From Branchiostoma floridae (Eukaryota; Chordata; Leptocardii; Amphioxiformes; Branchiostomatidae), in the NCBI RefSeq assembly GCF_000003815.2, contig NC_049979.1, positions 11,068,471 to 11,132,470 of the forward strand: a DNA stretch of 64,000 nt, given 5' to 3'. This document shows positions 25,494-38,035 of the stretch, in pieces. Both the position numbers and the translations under genes were made by a program. The notes beneath the pieces are model-generated. The model was not told where the DNA came from. It ran no database searches and saw only the letters and a program-made list of their open reading frames with translations. Each line of letters opens with the position of its first letter. The first letter of the stretch is position 1.

Positions 25494-27865
25494 ATGGAGA
25501 TCGCGAAAGGAGGACAAAGTTACCTCATACTGTTGGTTTTAATGAACCTAGCTGCTGTTGGACGTGTTTTATCGCAAGAAGACGTGTCAGTAGGGGGAGG
25601 GGCGGTGTCGTCATCAGCGGGTTGGGAGGAGGAAAATGGAACCGGCGCAGCGCCGACAACTTTTAAAGTCGAGGGGAAGGCGATGGTACCCGGGCTCAAG
25701 ACACTGGAGTGGATAGGAGACGCCAAGATCATCGTAGACCACGGGGCATATCTTGGGTTCTTCAGGTAAGGACCCTGATTACACGATTATTAGGTTTACC
25801 TATGGGAAAGGCAGAGCTGCAGAATGGTCCAGAATAATAATGACATGATACTAATTTTATCTTGTGCTTTCTGATATTCAGAACAAAAATGCTTATATCA
25901 GGCTACAAGGGGAAAAAAACAACAACATTGGAACCTGTTACCAAATGTATATTGTAGTGAACATCATCAGCTGTGAAAACTTCCCGGTATGTGCTATAAA
26001 TTCATACAGTAGGAGGGCAAGCAAGTTTTCATAGTGTTTCATGTTAAAACAATTCTGTAGTTCAATAACAATACAACGAGATGCATATTTGTGTTGTGAT
26101 GAATCCACGACAGAGAGGTCAATATGAAAACTGCAAAAACTAAAAGATTTTACCAAACTCCTTGATTTTACAGTGAACATTTCAATATTTGCAATATACG
26201 TGATGTACTTAATTCATCATGATGGTATTTCATTCCGTGTTTGACTTTACTCCTTTATTGTTCCTGACAGGATGGACGGTAGTTTTTCCCTGTACGTGCC
26301 ATCAGGGTCCTTTGTGGTGGAGGTGGTCAGCCCAACCTGGGCTTTTGAACCGGCAAGAGTGGACGTCACTGCCAAGGGCAAGATCAGGGCCAGGAAGGTC
26401 AACCTGCTCCAGATCCAGAAGAACGACCCCCTGCCGTACCCCCTGCGCTTCAAGTCCAAGGGCAGAATCAACTACTTTGAGAGAAGAGAACAGTGGAGGA
26501 TAACAGACTTTCTCTTCAACCATATGGTGGGTATACAGGGGTGCAGGGAGTATAAATTATAATGTTGCGGGGGTAGTCAGTCGAAAAGCAGTGTGACAGT
26601 GTTGGGGAAGAATGATGACCTTGGAGATATATGAGATGTAATGCAGTCTACTTTGACATTTTGAAAATAGCAAAAATCACATCACTTGGCTCTGTATCTC
26701 TGATTTCAGGATTATTCTTGATTAATGTTGTAAACAGTCAAATGAGACCTGTTTTTACTGCTTGTTGAATGTTTTAAATATAATAGATGATTTCTAGTAT
26801 GATATACAAACTTAATGGAGAGTCACTGCTGCCAAATGAACAATCCTTTGCTCCAGGTTTTTGAGAGATTGTATCTTGATGATTGATGAAACTGTGATGT
26901 TTCTGTACTACAGGTGATCATGATGGTCCTCCCACTGGTTCTCCTCCTCATCCTGCCTAAGATGATTAACACCAATGACCCGGAGATGCAGAGGGTGAGT
27001 ACTCAATGATAGTTAAAGTCCTTCCTGTACAAAATGGTGCATTTGGCAGAGCCCATCTCCATTTCTAGTCCTGGGCCACACAAGTTTGTGCAGTCACTAC
27101 AGCAGGGGGCTAGTCCACTGGTAGTGGTGGAGTTAAATATTCAATTACAGTACCATACCCTATCACTAATGCTGAGTGCTAAGCAGAGTAAGCAGCATGT
27201 ACCATTTTAAAGTCTTTGGTATGACTACGCTGGGGATCAAACTCACAGCCTACAGACTGCAAGGCATTACACTCTACCCACTTGGCCCTTGCAGCACCAA
27301 TGTCCAATGGCCATTGATAGGTCATCTGAACAAATTGCACATTGAACTTAAACTCTGTTGATTTACATGGTGCCAGAACATATCATGAATACTGTAGATT
27401 AAAACATTGGTTTTATCATATTGCAGACTTTTTATTTGTGGGTCAATTATTTCAGTGAAGAAGCTATTATGTTTTCACTGTTTTCCATGTAATTGCAAGG
27501 ATATCAAAGTTCTGTATTCTTTGTACTTGTACATGTATATTAAGAATCATGATCACAGAGGCACACACATGGCCAGTCAAAATAATACATCACCCAGATG
27601 AGGTGGAGTAACAATGTTATAGGGTCACGGAAAAATAAGTATAGTATACATTTGATTATCACATGTACTTTTACGTATAGTTGTATCCTGAAAATGTGCT
27701 TACTGTATATCATCCTCCAATACCTTTCAGGAGATGCAGCAGTCAATGAACATGCTGTCCCCCAACAAGGATCTACCAGACATGTCAGAGTTCTTCACTA
27801 AGATGTTTGGTGGTGGTGAAACCAAGAAAACAACAACAAGTAGAAAAGTAAAAAGAAGACAATGA
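25494..27865 (+). CDS. EMC7: ER membrane protein complex subunit 7
   Basis: Four exons join in phase: 25494-25765, 26271-26526, 26914-26994 and 27731-27865 (stop TGA), giving 247 aa against about 242 in human. Residues 1-30 form a signal peptide (SYLILLVLMNLAAVGRVLS). The lumenal beta-sandwich domain contains VEGKAMVPGL, then DGSFSLYVPSGSFVVEVVSP and PTWAFEPARVDV. Exon 3 encodes the single membrane helix (VIMMVLPLVLLLILPKMI). The cytosolic tail carries EMQQSMNMLSPNKDLPD and ends in a Lys/Arg-rich stretch, as in EMC7 orthologues. Family role: EMC7 is a peripheral lumenal/single-pass subunit of the ER insertase that inserts tail-anchored and multipass membrane proteins. The start is the ATG that gives the signal peptide; the frame is open farther upstream without features. 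Confidence 0.95.
27195..27310 (-). repeat. tRNA-derived SINE-like sequence in EMC7 intron 3
   Basis: Read on the minus strand, it has GGCCAAGTGGGTAGAGTG (A-box-like) and, about 40 bases later, TGTGAGTTTGATCCCC (B-box-like). The spacing and the degenerate stem suggest a tRNA-derived SINE rather than a tRNA gene. Confidence 0.45.
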
Positions 27866-28670
27866 GAAAGCCCGAGTTAACCTGTAGTATTCTAAGGGTA
27901 TCAAACAACATCAAAGTAGGAGTACTGAGGGGTTAATGACTGCTAGTGAAGTTGCATGGGTTTAGAGGACAGGTTATTTCAGGATCAGAATTTTACCTTA
28001 TTGCTAGCGAGTAAATCTGTCATGGGGTAAAATTGACTTGGCCCTTTCCAACCTTTAGCGCCATGTGAAATCTGTTATCAGGAACACCAGTTTTGGGTAA
28101 AACTAGGGTCAGGTTTAACATTTCTTATGTAATAACGTTTTACTTATTACCATTTCTTATGTTTTACCACCTGACTCCCTTTACCCAGTTCACACACGTT
28201 CCTGCCAGATTGTGCTCTCACTAGGGCAGTTTTGGCATTGGCACTGGGGTTTGGAAAGGGGTCTAAATTTTAAAGTCAGCTCATGATCCCATGCTGCTAT
28301 ATCTTCAAGTGTAGACTTCTGGTGTTATGTAAAAAATGTGAAAGGTCAATGATAATTTGTACAAGCTTGCATTCACTTTGCTGTAAACACTTTTTGGATT
28401 GAAATTTAAAAAAAAAGGTGTTTTGAAATGTGACAAATACACAGGATGTCTCTCCTGTAACAGGATTCTGATTCATATGTGAAGAATTACTACTCAGATT
28501 TAGCATACTGTAAAATGATTCTGAATAGGTCTGGGACAAAATCTCAATCACATAGAGTTGAGAATTCCATTCTGTATCTGCATGTGATACAGACATAGAA
28601 CAAATGTAACATTGTGTAAGAGGTAATGTTATTTATTCAGCATGTTTACCTTCATTGCTGTGGTGTTTCA

Positions 28671-28676
28671 AATAAA
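28671..28676 (+). terminator. EMC7: Poly(A) signal of EMC7
   Basis: AATAAA about 800 bases after the EMC7 stop codon is followed within 20 bases by TTGTGTTGATTTCTG, a GT-rich downstream element. This is a plausible cleavage site. Confidence 0.55.
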
Positions 28677-30343
28677 AGCTTGTGTTGATTTCTGAACAAG
28701 GAAACCTGTTTATGGATGTTTCCTGGATTTCAGAATTTCCAGGAAACTTTGTTTACACACATTACATTTATTAAATTTCTTTGTGTGCTGGAAGTTTTAG
28801 AAGAAATGCTACACCACTTTCTCGAAGAAATGCTACACCAGTTTCTCGAAGAAATCCTACTGCAAAATTAATTCCCCGCATACCTTAATGAATTTACAGA
28901 ACTCAAAGGTCAGTTAGGTAACACATGCCATGTGTTAGCACCCAGTTCAATTCCTACTCAACAACTGTGTATATTGAACCAGTTTATTGAACAATGCAAA
29001 AATTGTCCTAAATACATGTACCACATGTCCACGAAAACCTCAGATTTAGTCAAAAAGTTGTGAATGGATAAAAGCTTCATATAGCTTTTTAAGTTAAGTC
29101 CTGTAATAATGTACTATGGATGTACTAGAAATTAATTCTGTAAAGAATTCAAAGAACATAAGCACTCTTTTATTCTGTTTGTATGTAAAACACAACTGTA
29201 GTACTAAGTACATACGACCTGACAGAAAACTAGACCCTACACTACAGGTATGTACACTTAATTCCTGAACAACAGTTTCTTAACAGTCAAAAACATTTGT
29301 CCAGTATAGCTACAACACTCGTTCTTTGACTGTGCCTACATTATAATATCCCAATTCCTGAACTGGATCATAAATGTCATAAACTTCTGTCCATCCAGCT
29401 TTGTCGATGTACTTGTACCTTGGAATTACCTCATTTAGGGAACTTGCCAGATGCACAAACACTTTGATGATGGAATGAAAGGTACTTGTATAATCAGTCA
29501 GAATACAGAATGCAGTGCTGGCCAAAATAATTTTGCCATAGTTTAAAGTTGTACATGTATTTCAATGTCTGCTATCCAAAGATGTTTCAAATGAAAACAA
29601 GAACCTGTTTGTCTGACCTGTCATTTACTCTTTTGCCAACAATGTAATTGCTATGAAATAAGAGCAGAAATACAAAGAATTCACCTGGAAAAAATGTGGT
29701 ACCCAAAGCTGAAGATAGTTCACCTGACATAACTTGGATACTCCTCTAGACATGAATGTAAATCCAACACACAGTTCAAGTTAACCATATGGTTTGAACC
29801 TTGTAAAATTGATGTCAGCACATGTGTGCTGTAAGCTGCCTCTTGTATGTTGCCACCGGACTGAACAAATCTCATTGTTATCAAAACATACTTATGACAG
29901 GTACGTCGGACAAGGACTGTGTGTGCCCTTTACAATCTATAAAACAGAAAAATAAAAATTGCCAATTACATAGTACTTAACTTCATACTCTATTAGACTC
30001 AAACTACCTTGGTAAATTTAAAGTTACCTCAGGTAGTGTATCAAAGGTGTAGTATACTTGAAGGGTTGAAGTTGATAAGTAGTAAGAAAAAAATCTAACT
30101 GTGAAGAGTATTCAACACATACTTCAAATATCAACAAGATCACTTGGATTTTGTTCATAATGTACAAAAAAAATATCTGGTTAGGATATAGTATGTGGAG
30201 AGTTAACTTTGCCACACAACAAACTACAATACATGTCTTGGAAGTCTTGGAACTAGATTTGAAATATGTAAGAGCTATTTATATCTACAGGCACAAGTAA
30301 CATCACTAGAATTACTCATAGAAACATAATTCGGCTCTAAAAT
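28677..30343. other. Convergent intergenic region (EMC7 / TOMM20)
   Basis: The two genes converge here. The right part is likely the TOMM20 3' UTR on the minus strand. A three-unit tandem repeat of about 25 bases (AAGAAATGCTACACCA type) sits at about 28799-28862. No gene is seen. Confidence 0.45.
28799..28862 (+). repeat. Short tandem repeat, about 25 bp x 2.5
   Basis: The phrase AGAAGAAATGCTACACCA plus CTTTCTCG-type spacer is repeated, the last unit with substitutions (AAATCCTACTGC). Confidence 0.7.
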
Positions 30344-33061
30344 TTACTCTAGTTCATCATCCATGGTTGTTGTTGCCATTGCCGATGCAAATTTCTGTAA
30401 AACACAAAAAAAGAATGACATGTCATTGCTGAATAACAAACATAAAACAGGATGAACAGATCAAATGGCTGATGCTAAGTAGCCAAACTGTATTGGTTTC
30501 CTATCTTGTGACTGAAATGGTGCTTTTAGTCTTACCTGGAGTTCCCAGCACATAGAATCTCCAATTGTTACTTACTTCATGCTGATTTTGCAGAGAACTA
30601 CCAGTTTTTCTATAGCTATGAAGAAGGCAATTGCCGATGAACCAAAATTGGATTTGTGTGACCCTAGATTTTAGACTTGGAATATCATGCACAATGTAAA
30701 AGTATGACGTGAAAGACGGAAAAGCACACAGAACTAAGTTTTGTGTTTCATCTATGAAATTCCTTATGCAATCTGTCATATTTGTCAATTTTGCTCAGTG
30801 GGCACTCTGGTGGAAACATTTTTTTCATCACATGAAGTGCACAAACAGATTATAATCTATGAAATCCATGATCAATAAACATTGGAAATTGCTATTTGGC
30901 GCAGCTAGCATTCTATCTTACCTGACTGACACTTGGTAGCTTGGCGATGAGCATCTGGAACACCTGCGGAGGCAGTGTCTGCTGTAGCACCTGCAGCAGC
31001 TGCTGCGGCTGCCCACATACAGCCACGGCATTAGTCAGGTGCTCCACACCATTCTCAAAGTCACCTGTGTCAAAATGTGGGAAAAACATGTTTTCACATT
31101 ATGTAAACTCAAGTAAGTTGCTGCCTATAATTTTAGTAGCTCAAAATTAAATGACCTTTTCTCTATGTGCTTTTATTATCAACAATTGATTGATTTTACT
31201 TTTGGCAAATCTGACATTTGTCACTGGAATAAAGGTTGTTTACAAACATAATTACAGAAGGCTTGATAACTATAGAAATATTTCAAACTTTGACATTTCA
31301 TGGTCTTTTTCCTCTTTGGTGGTAATGTTTGGTGGTGAACCAGGGTAAAAACAGCAACCAAAACTTTGGCGAATACTGCAGTGGGAAGGGGGTTGCACTC
31401 ATGGAAAAATCTTACTTGCCCAATCGGGCAAGTGGGGTATGACATCCACTTGTCTGATTGGCACTTTCACTTGCCCTGGACAATCGGACTAGTGGACTTG
31501 TCCAACCCAGCCTTAGGGAAGTAATGGAGCCCTGGTAAGGATGACATACAGGCTATGGATGCCCCTACTGTTCTTGGTTACTGTGAGTTCCACTACAGGA
31601 TGTAGAACTGACCCTGAGCCAACAGCTCCTCTCCCAGCTGGACCTCCTCCAGGAAGAACTTCTGCACGGCCTCCGTGTCCTTCAGGTCAGGAATCTGAAA
31701 CACCAGGTGGTGCACAGTCAGGTCACATCTAACACTTCATCATTCTCACATAAGTGCAGACTAGGGCATCTCCAGCTTCAGATTTTTTTGCCTTTCCCTT
31801 TCATTGTTTGGGAGCCAATATGTTGTTGATTTTCCTTGCAAAATCTGTCATTTCCAGCTGACAAAAACACATTTTCATCACTTTTTATGTAGTGAAGTTC
31901 AGCTTTTGGGAATGGAACATTTGTCCGTCCAAACAAGCAAATTTGAGGGACGGGTCCTAGCCTGGCAGCCCTGCTGCAAACCCAACCAACTTCCAGGACA
32001 CAGTCCACCTGCACCTGATATAACAACAACATTACATTTACAACACAGCACACTTCCAAGGTACTTGACCCCCACTGTGGGGTGTTACCTGGTATCTAAA
32101 CAAGACAAAATCATCTGTCATACTCTTACTCTTATATTACTGAAGCAACTACAATCATTGGTGATTAACAAGCCAAATACAAATTACAGTAAGGAGGAAA
32201 TGTTCACTTGGATTTTGTGGTTGAATCAGTATCATTGAAACAAGTGAGTAGGCAGTAGTTATATGTTTACAGTGAATAGGTAACTAGTAAAGTTGCAAAC
32301 ATACGATTAAGACCACTGGGAACATTTGTCCTTTTCGTTTTACAGTAGATCTAAACTAAAAAGATCGCATAAAGGTTAAGCTGCATGCTGCACCTGTCAT
32401 GTCACTTCAATTATTCACAAACAAAATCAAATGACAGTCTACAAAGCTGAAAGATCTGTCGCATGAGTTAACAGGGCTTACCTTTGTCGTTGTCTGTGTT
32501 TTCTTGGTCTCTTTTTGCCTTTTTCTCCCTGCATAGCATGCAAAAGAAGAAAATATCAACGTGAATGTTGATATAAAGTATTCTCATCTTATCAGTCTAG
32601 CACTATATTAGTCTATAAGGTACCACGGAAAGAAGTAAAGCGGTGAGTATGTTGAGAGATCACGTGTGGGAAGAGTGGGGGAGGGGGGCGAGAATGCACG
32701 TTTTTTCATGACCCTTGGTGACATGTCATGACAGCACAGAAAGAACGTAGCACACGCTCCTGCGTATTTCGTGGGGAGGGGGAACACATATCACTAAATC
32801 AAATCTGCATAACCTTAGTCACTTCGCAAAGCCATAATTTACAGCACAAATATAATTTGATTACAACCGTGAAAATACTAAATTTCACCCGGTGCCCCCC
32901 TCCCACCCGGCGACATGAGGAGAGAAACACTTACTTTCTCGCAACTTCTGTTTGAAGCCGGGGTCGTTTCGTCTCTTGTGGTCAAAGTAGATGCAGTACC
33001 CTAGAAATAAGGTACCACAGACGCCAGCCGCGAGGCTGAGGGCTGTCTTTGTGGTGATCAT
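30344..33061 (-). CDS. TOMM20: Mitochondrial import receptor subunit TOM20
   Basis: Five minus-strand exons join in phase: 33061-32935, 32528-32482, 31694-31613, 31064-30922 and 30394-30344 (stop TAA), giving 149 aa against 145 in human. The N-terminal membrane anchor is LAAGVCGTLFLGYCIYFD, followed by the basic KRRNDPGFKQKLRE. The linker RRKRQKETKK is followed by the cytosolic receptor domain: IPDLKDTEAVQKFFLEE, QLGEELLAQGDFENGVEHL, AVAVCGQPQQLLQVLQQTLP and QVFQMLIAKLPSVSQ. The acidic C terminus is TMDDELE. Family role: TOM20 sits in the outer mitochondrial membrane and binds amphipathic presequences of matrix proteins for the TOM channel. I chose ATG 33061 because it gives the family length; an upstream ATG at 33085 would add eight residues. 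Convergent with EMC7. Confidence 0.96.
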
Positions 33062-33649
33062 GACTTGTCCTAGTCCGCCCTGCATGTGCACGACAAGATG
33101 GCAACCCCGGCCCGACCGTTCGTGACGCAAGGTGGGGGCCTCGCGGTCTCACGCTCTGTCTTCCGTATCCTCATTACTGTGCCTGCAAAATGGTAGAGAC
33201 AGTGGTGCCCCCGAAGTGCCCGTTTCCGTGCCTTAATCAACACTTACATGACTATGAAATATTTCCTGTCAGCAGAAGTGTAAAGAAACCTGTATGTGTA
33301 ACATTTACAAAGAACAACGACATGGTGCCGTAATTGCATGATTGACCAGCAGAGACATCTAGCAGTTAATCCACCTACTGCATATCTCAGTGGGAAGGAA
33401 ACTGTGATGTTTAAACGTTAACGTTAACGTATTACAGTGAAAGGTTGTTCTTTTCAGTTAAAATTTTCCCCGAAGTTACACCTCAAGATTCACACAGGGG
33501 CCATAAAGAGGTTTCATATCGCAGCCTGCAGACAGCAGAGTTAGAGAACAGTTGTGATAAACAGTTAACGTTAGAAGTCCGTCATTACCTGCATGTATGC
33601 AGGTATGGTTTTGATGCTGGTGGAAACTTTTCGGTAGCCGGGGATGTAG

Positions 33650-33752
33650 TAGCCTGGGTACCATCCTATTTCTACCGGGGTTCCCTACACTCACTTTTTT
33701 AGGGGTAGCGAGTGTAAGGAGCCCCGGTAGAATACGGATGATACTCAGGCTA
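33650..33752. mobile_element. 103-bp foldback MITE inserted in copy 1
   Basis: The element is a near-perfect inverted repeat from TAGCCTGGGTACCATCC to GGATGATACTCAGGCTA, with arms of about 45 bases. It is flanked by GGGATGTAG on both sides (33641-33649 and 33753-33761). Copy 2 of the surrounding repeat has one GGGATGTAG at the same place and no insert, which confirms a 9-bp target duplication. A diverged relative is at about 39731-39835. Confidence 0.9.
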
Positions 33753-33764
33753 GGGATGTAGGGC

Positions 33765-34340
33765 GCTGTATCTCGTGAACGCATGGTGCGAGCACGACGA
33801 TTTTTGGTACGTGGGTTGGGGGTGGTAGCCTGACACTCAGGTGTGATTTTGGGCCTCCTGGCGCTTGACCTTGACATTGAAGGTGGCATTTTTGGTGTTT
33901 TTGGGGCACTTTTGGCGCTGTGTGTCCGGAACGATACGCGCGATTGCGACGATTTTTGGTGCATGGGTGGGGGGTTGTTGCCTGTTGCCTAGGATTGACT
34001 TTGGGCCTTGTCGCGTTTGAACTTGACCCGGCAGGTCGAATTTTGTGTCCGGGAGGGGTGTTTCCGGAGTTATATCTTCTGAACGGCTGGTGCTGGCGCG
34101 ATGATATTTGGCACATGTGTCGGCGGTGGCTGAATAATGCTCAATTTTGATTTTGGCGCCCTTGGTGCTTGAACTTGACATTTTAGGTTACCTTTTGTGC
34201 GGGCACGGGGCGTGCGCTGTATCTCCGGAACGCAAGGTGCCATTGTGTTGCCATTTGGTACGTGAGTTGTTTGTGGTGTCCTGGTGGTCAGGTTTGATTT
34301 TGGGCCTCCTAGTGCTTGAACTTGATACTGTATAGGTTGA
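33765..34340. repeat. Degenerate 147-bp tandem units inside the 2-kb element
   Basis: Four units begin near 33765, 33915, 34065 and 34213. Each carries a core like TCTCGTGAACG...CGACGATTTTTGGTAC and ends near GCTTGAACTTGAC. The same array recurs in copy 2 from about 45648. The overlapping Arg/Pro-rich ORFs on the minus strand are a by-product of this repeat. Internal tandem repeats are common in HINE elements. Confidence 0.75.
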
Positions 34341-35871
34341 CCCTGTTTTAGTGTGGTTGGGGCATCCTCCCAATATCTGCTTGGTTTTAAAAACAGATGA
34401 TGGTTGGGTGTAGAACCATCATCTGGCCTGGGCCACCTTCAATGTATCAGGTTACTTAGTGGCACTGACAGTTTGCCAGATGACGGGAGTGTGCCAGATT
34501 ATATATCTGTTGGTCAGGTATAATTGGAGTTTGCTTATTACTCTTTGTGGTGTTTCTAGAGCTGTATAGTACTGAGTTTTAAGTTCCGGTACAAGTTCCT
34601 TTACCCTGTTGGCAATCATGGTTGAACTTGAACTTAAACAGAAGAAGATGCAATTTTCTAATGTGGAGGAGAACTGTATAGAGTGTGGGCATAAGAGAAA
34701 GGTATGTGTATGATTTGTCCTGTGTTTCTTTTTGTTTCTTTGGTAATGCCATTTCCATACTGTATACAGGTAATTTGTTGTTTTGGGCTAGTCATATTCG
34801 CTTGGTTTTTGGGCTTGCTTAATCTATGGTACAGGCAGGGTTAAGTGGTGGAGGCTTAGCTTTGTTCTGTTTTAAATTCAGTATCGTTTGTTGCATTTTG
34901 TCGCGGCAAATATATGATGAAATTCCCCTTCTAAGCAACTGCTCATTGGTTTGTGGGGATGTTTGCTGGGTGTTTGCTTTGACTACAACAGCTTCTGAAC
35001 TTTTCAAAGCTTCCATTGCCAGCAGCTTGCCATCTATAAATGGGATTGACAAGGACATTTTTCATAGTAAATTATGCTGTTAAATTTGGCTTAGATACTA
35101 CAGGAGATTTAGGTTTGGGTTGGATGGATTGAATGAAAATATCATACCACCCTGGGGACTAACTGTTGCTGCTGCATGGGGGCTACCACTATTCATGTTG
35201 TCTAATGTCTATGGAACTACAGATAAAAGTATCATTGGTCAAATTATGCGAGTAACATTCCGATGTCAAGTGAATAACACCCCAGAAATAAATCTTTAAT
35301 GAATATCATTGGAAGAACACAAACCAAGGAGACTTAGCAGCTGCATTAGGTCAGTACATTGAAATAGGAAGATATTAGTATATCATGTGACAGAGTAACT
35401 ACATGTGCATGGGCCATCTGAGACAAAAAAAGGTAGCGTCTCAACAACTTCAAAGTACTGTGGTTGGTTACATACTTAAGAAATCCAAAATAAGTAATGT
35501 TCATCCATGTCCAAACTTACAAATTCAGAAAATGGAATTTCAGAGTCAGACTTTTGCATGGTGCACAACCAACACAGTAAAAAGCTCATTTTTCCAACCA
35601 CGTACCACAGACAAAAAGGCAAAAATACACAATAGGTCTACAGAAACCCAATACATTTCATGCAGGCCTGAGGTCTACGAACTCTTGTTCTAGGATGTTC
35701 TCCGCTACACGGCGAACAGAGGCACTGCAGTGCACCACTGCTCAAATGGGGATATTCAGTAACGTTAACATTCGTTAAGATGAAATTAAAACGCCGTGCA
35801 AGTTGCTCGAGTATGAGTTCTAGTTTAGCGGTGGGTCTACAGACGGGTACACCTATTCAAGCTGTATCGGC

Positions 35872-36072
35872 TACTCTTCAAGCAGAGGTTAGGCTCCGGC
35901 TGTTTTTTTTAATCGTTTTTATCGGGCTTTCTATTTTGTCATTTTTCTTGAAGTACGCCAGCCAGTTAGGTTTTGACACAGCAAGATGAAATACGAAATA
36001 GAGAGCCTGATAAAAACGTCTAATAAAAACGTTAAAAAAAACAGCCGGAGCCTAACTTCTGCTTGGAGAGTA
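35872..36072. mobile_element. 201-bp foldback MITE with 8-bp target duplication
   Basis: The left end is TACTCTTCAAGCAGAGGTTA and the right end is the inverse, TAACTTCTGCTTGGAGAGTA. Inverted arms extend about 70 bases. GTATCGGC flanks both sides (35864-35871, 36073-36080). The 8-bp duplication excludes TA-targeting (mariner) or TTA-targeting (Harbinger) elements and fits hAT- or Mutator-type transposases. Confidence 0.9.
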
Positions 36073-36200
36073 GTATCGGCAGGACATCAACACTCACGAT
36101 GACGCCTCGAAAAACTAAACTAGAACAGCATTTTTTGTTTGTTTTTGTAATAATCTGTTTGTAATCCAGCCGAGACCAGAATCTGTCAGACGAGAAGGAC

Positions 36201-36363
36201 TGCTCTCCAAGCATAGGTTAGGCCTAGCTGTTTTTGACGTTTCTTTGATACGTTTTGTCTAGCTTTCTATTTTGTACCGTTTGTCACTGTTGCACGGCAA
36301 AATAGAATGCCAGATAAAAACGTTAAAAAAATCAGCCGGGGCCTAACCTCTGCTTTGATAGTA
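36201..36363. mobile_element. 163-bp second copy of the same MITE family
   Basis: The left arm is TGCTCTCCAAGCATAGGTTA and the right arm is CCTAACCTCTGCTTTGATAG. Flanks GAGAAGGAC (36192-36200) and GAGAACGAC (36364-36372) are a 9-base duplication with one mismatch. The arms are more diverged than in the copy at 35872, so this insertion is probably older. Confidence 0.8.
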
Positions 36364-37241
36364 GAGAACGACCAAAGCATGGAGTGCCTATCTCCCATCC
36401 CCACTACAGATACTGGCACTGTCCTTGGTGCTGAAGACCGATCAGTATGGTCAGTTCCGATAACTCGCCCTTTTGGGCAATTTGGGCCTTCGTTATGATA
36501 TTTTTGTACCAAGTACGATCGATTCTGACTCACTAATTATATGGAAGCATGCAACGTTACAGGTCTATAGAGAGGCAGACTGAACAAAACTGCAACAATG
36601 CGGATACAGATGTCTTACTCAAGGAAAACTGCGGTGCGATAGATGTCGGTTAGCTGTGTCCACTCTACTATATATTACAGATCTCTAGAGGTTTGAGAAA
36701 AAGCAAGACGCGAAACTTGCTTGCATGCAAGAGGAGTTTATTCTAAACCAAGAGGACACCGATAGACAATCATAGATCAACAGGTTAAACTATCAATATT
36801 GAGAAAGTTCCCAGCTAGCTACTTTGTTCAGCTTTATTGGGCAGCATCGTAAAACGCAGTTATGGAACGTACTGAAAGATACATATACACCGCCATTGAA
36901 GTACGTAGTGCGCATGTTAACATTAATTAACATAAGTGTACACCTTGCTCCGGATATCTTTTTCTATAACATTGCCCTGTGCGATATGGGTTGTGATTAG
37001 ATGTAAGCTATATTATCAAAATATTAGATGTAAGTTATATCGTCAAAAATACAGTACGAGAGGATGATATGCCACCGACAATCATGTATTATAACCACTA
37101 AAAACCTTTAACGATATCGAAGTTGCAAATTAAATTGGGGATAAAATTGAAATTAAAAACAAATCCAAATACATATAAGTAGGATAATTTGAATATTTTG
37201 TGTAAAATGCGATTATGTTACGTTACAACTTTCACCGAAAC

Positions 37242-37252
<11 letters not shown>

Positions 37253-37288
<36 letters not shown>

Positions 37289-37330
37289 TGTGTGCAAGCA
37301 CGTGCGCGCGTGGCGTGTGTGTGTGTCTGT
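37253..37330 (+). repeat. GT microsatellite
   Basis: A run of GT dinucleotides with a few GC/CG interruptions. Confidence 0.95.
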
Positions 37331-38035
37331 GCGGGTGTTTTATATATCTGGTTATTATCTAATAACACGTGCGTAATGTTGTTTTGAAGTAAAGACATAA
37401 AAATATATGAAATGTTTTGTTTAATCGTTACAAACTGGCCTTCTCCTTTGCACATGTTCTCAATAAATTGGTTTTGGAACAGGATGGTCAGGAACACCTG
37501 ACCATCCTGTGTACTGTCTACCCACATCTTGTCTATATCCTCTCATACAACGTCCGTCAACATCGTGACCCACTCTCCTCTCTCTTATAAAATCTATCTT
37601 CCATTGACTCTTCTCATTGAAAAAATCTCCCCACAAACGCCACAGTGTATCTCCGTACAGGTGTTGGGCTAGAAAATCGTGCTGTTTTTTTTACAACCAC
37701 TACCCTGACCCATTCATCTACGCATGTACAGCGCTTCGCTTGCGGACTATGTAATACAAACGGGCTGATGTCTTTACATTATGGGCATGGTCTCTAAGAA
37801 GATGTCAGTCAATCAGAGAACGTCCTAAGTGTCTTCTTTTATAGGTAAATCCGATTCTCTGATTAGTTGACAGCCGGTTGGAGGCCAAACACACAAACTT
37901 TAAGTTTGAGCGGAAAGGACGAGGCTCTTCGTCGGTGAATGTTAGAACCCCAACATGCATGGAATAAGAAACTGTCAAAAAAAAAAAACGCTACAATCTT
38001 CCATCCCAAGATGTGCTTGGAGATGACGTCACAGC

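Larger units (their letters stand above)
33585..35689 (-). mobile_element. 2-kb Helentron/HINE-like element, copy 1
   Basis: Read on the minus strand it opens AACAAGAGTTCGTAGACCTC, then CCTGCATGAAAT. It closes with a hairpin (TACCTGCATACATGCAGGTA) and a final A. These are the same termini and the same 5'/3' complementarity as the elements at 13261 and 51684. It is nearly identical to 45580-47568 apart from about eleven scattered differences, one 4-base indel, and a 103-bp MITE at 33650 that copy 2 lacks. The interior has about four degenerate 147-bp tandem units (33765-34340) and an exon-like ORF near 34618. No transposase or Rep/helicase is seen, so it is nonautonomous. It lies between TOMM20 and the 3' end of the EAAT gene. 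Confidence 0.65.
35690..38035. other. Intergenic DNA downstream of EAAT gene
   Basis: Holds two foldback MITEs (35872-36072, 36201-36363), a GT microsatellite (about 37253-37330) and otherwise AT-rich sequence. On the minus strand the right end is the EAAT 3' UTR; TTTATT on the plus strand (AATAAA on the minus) occurs near 36731 and 36832. Confidence 0.5.

Noticed and set aside
33476-34181. Overlapping Arg/Pro-rich minus-strand ORFs (repeated at 45494-46064)
   Set aside because: They read the same 147-bp tandem units in three frames; all frames open is a sign of repeat, not protein.
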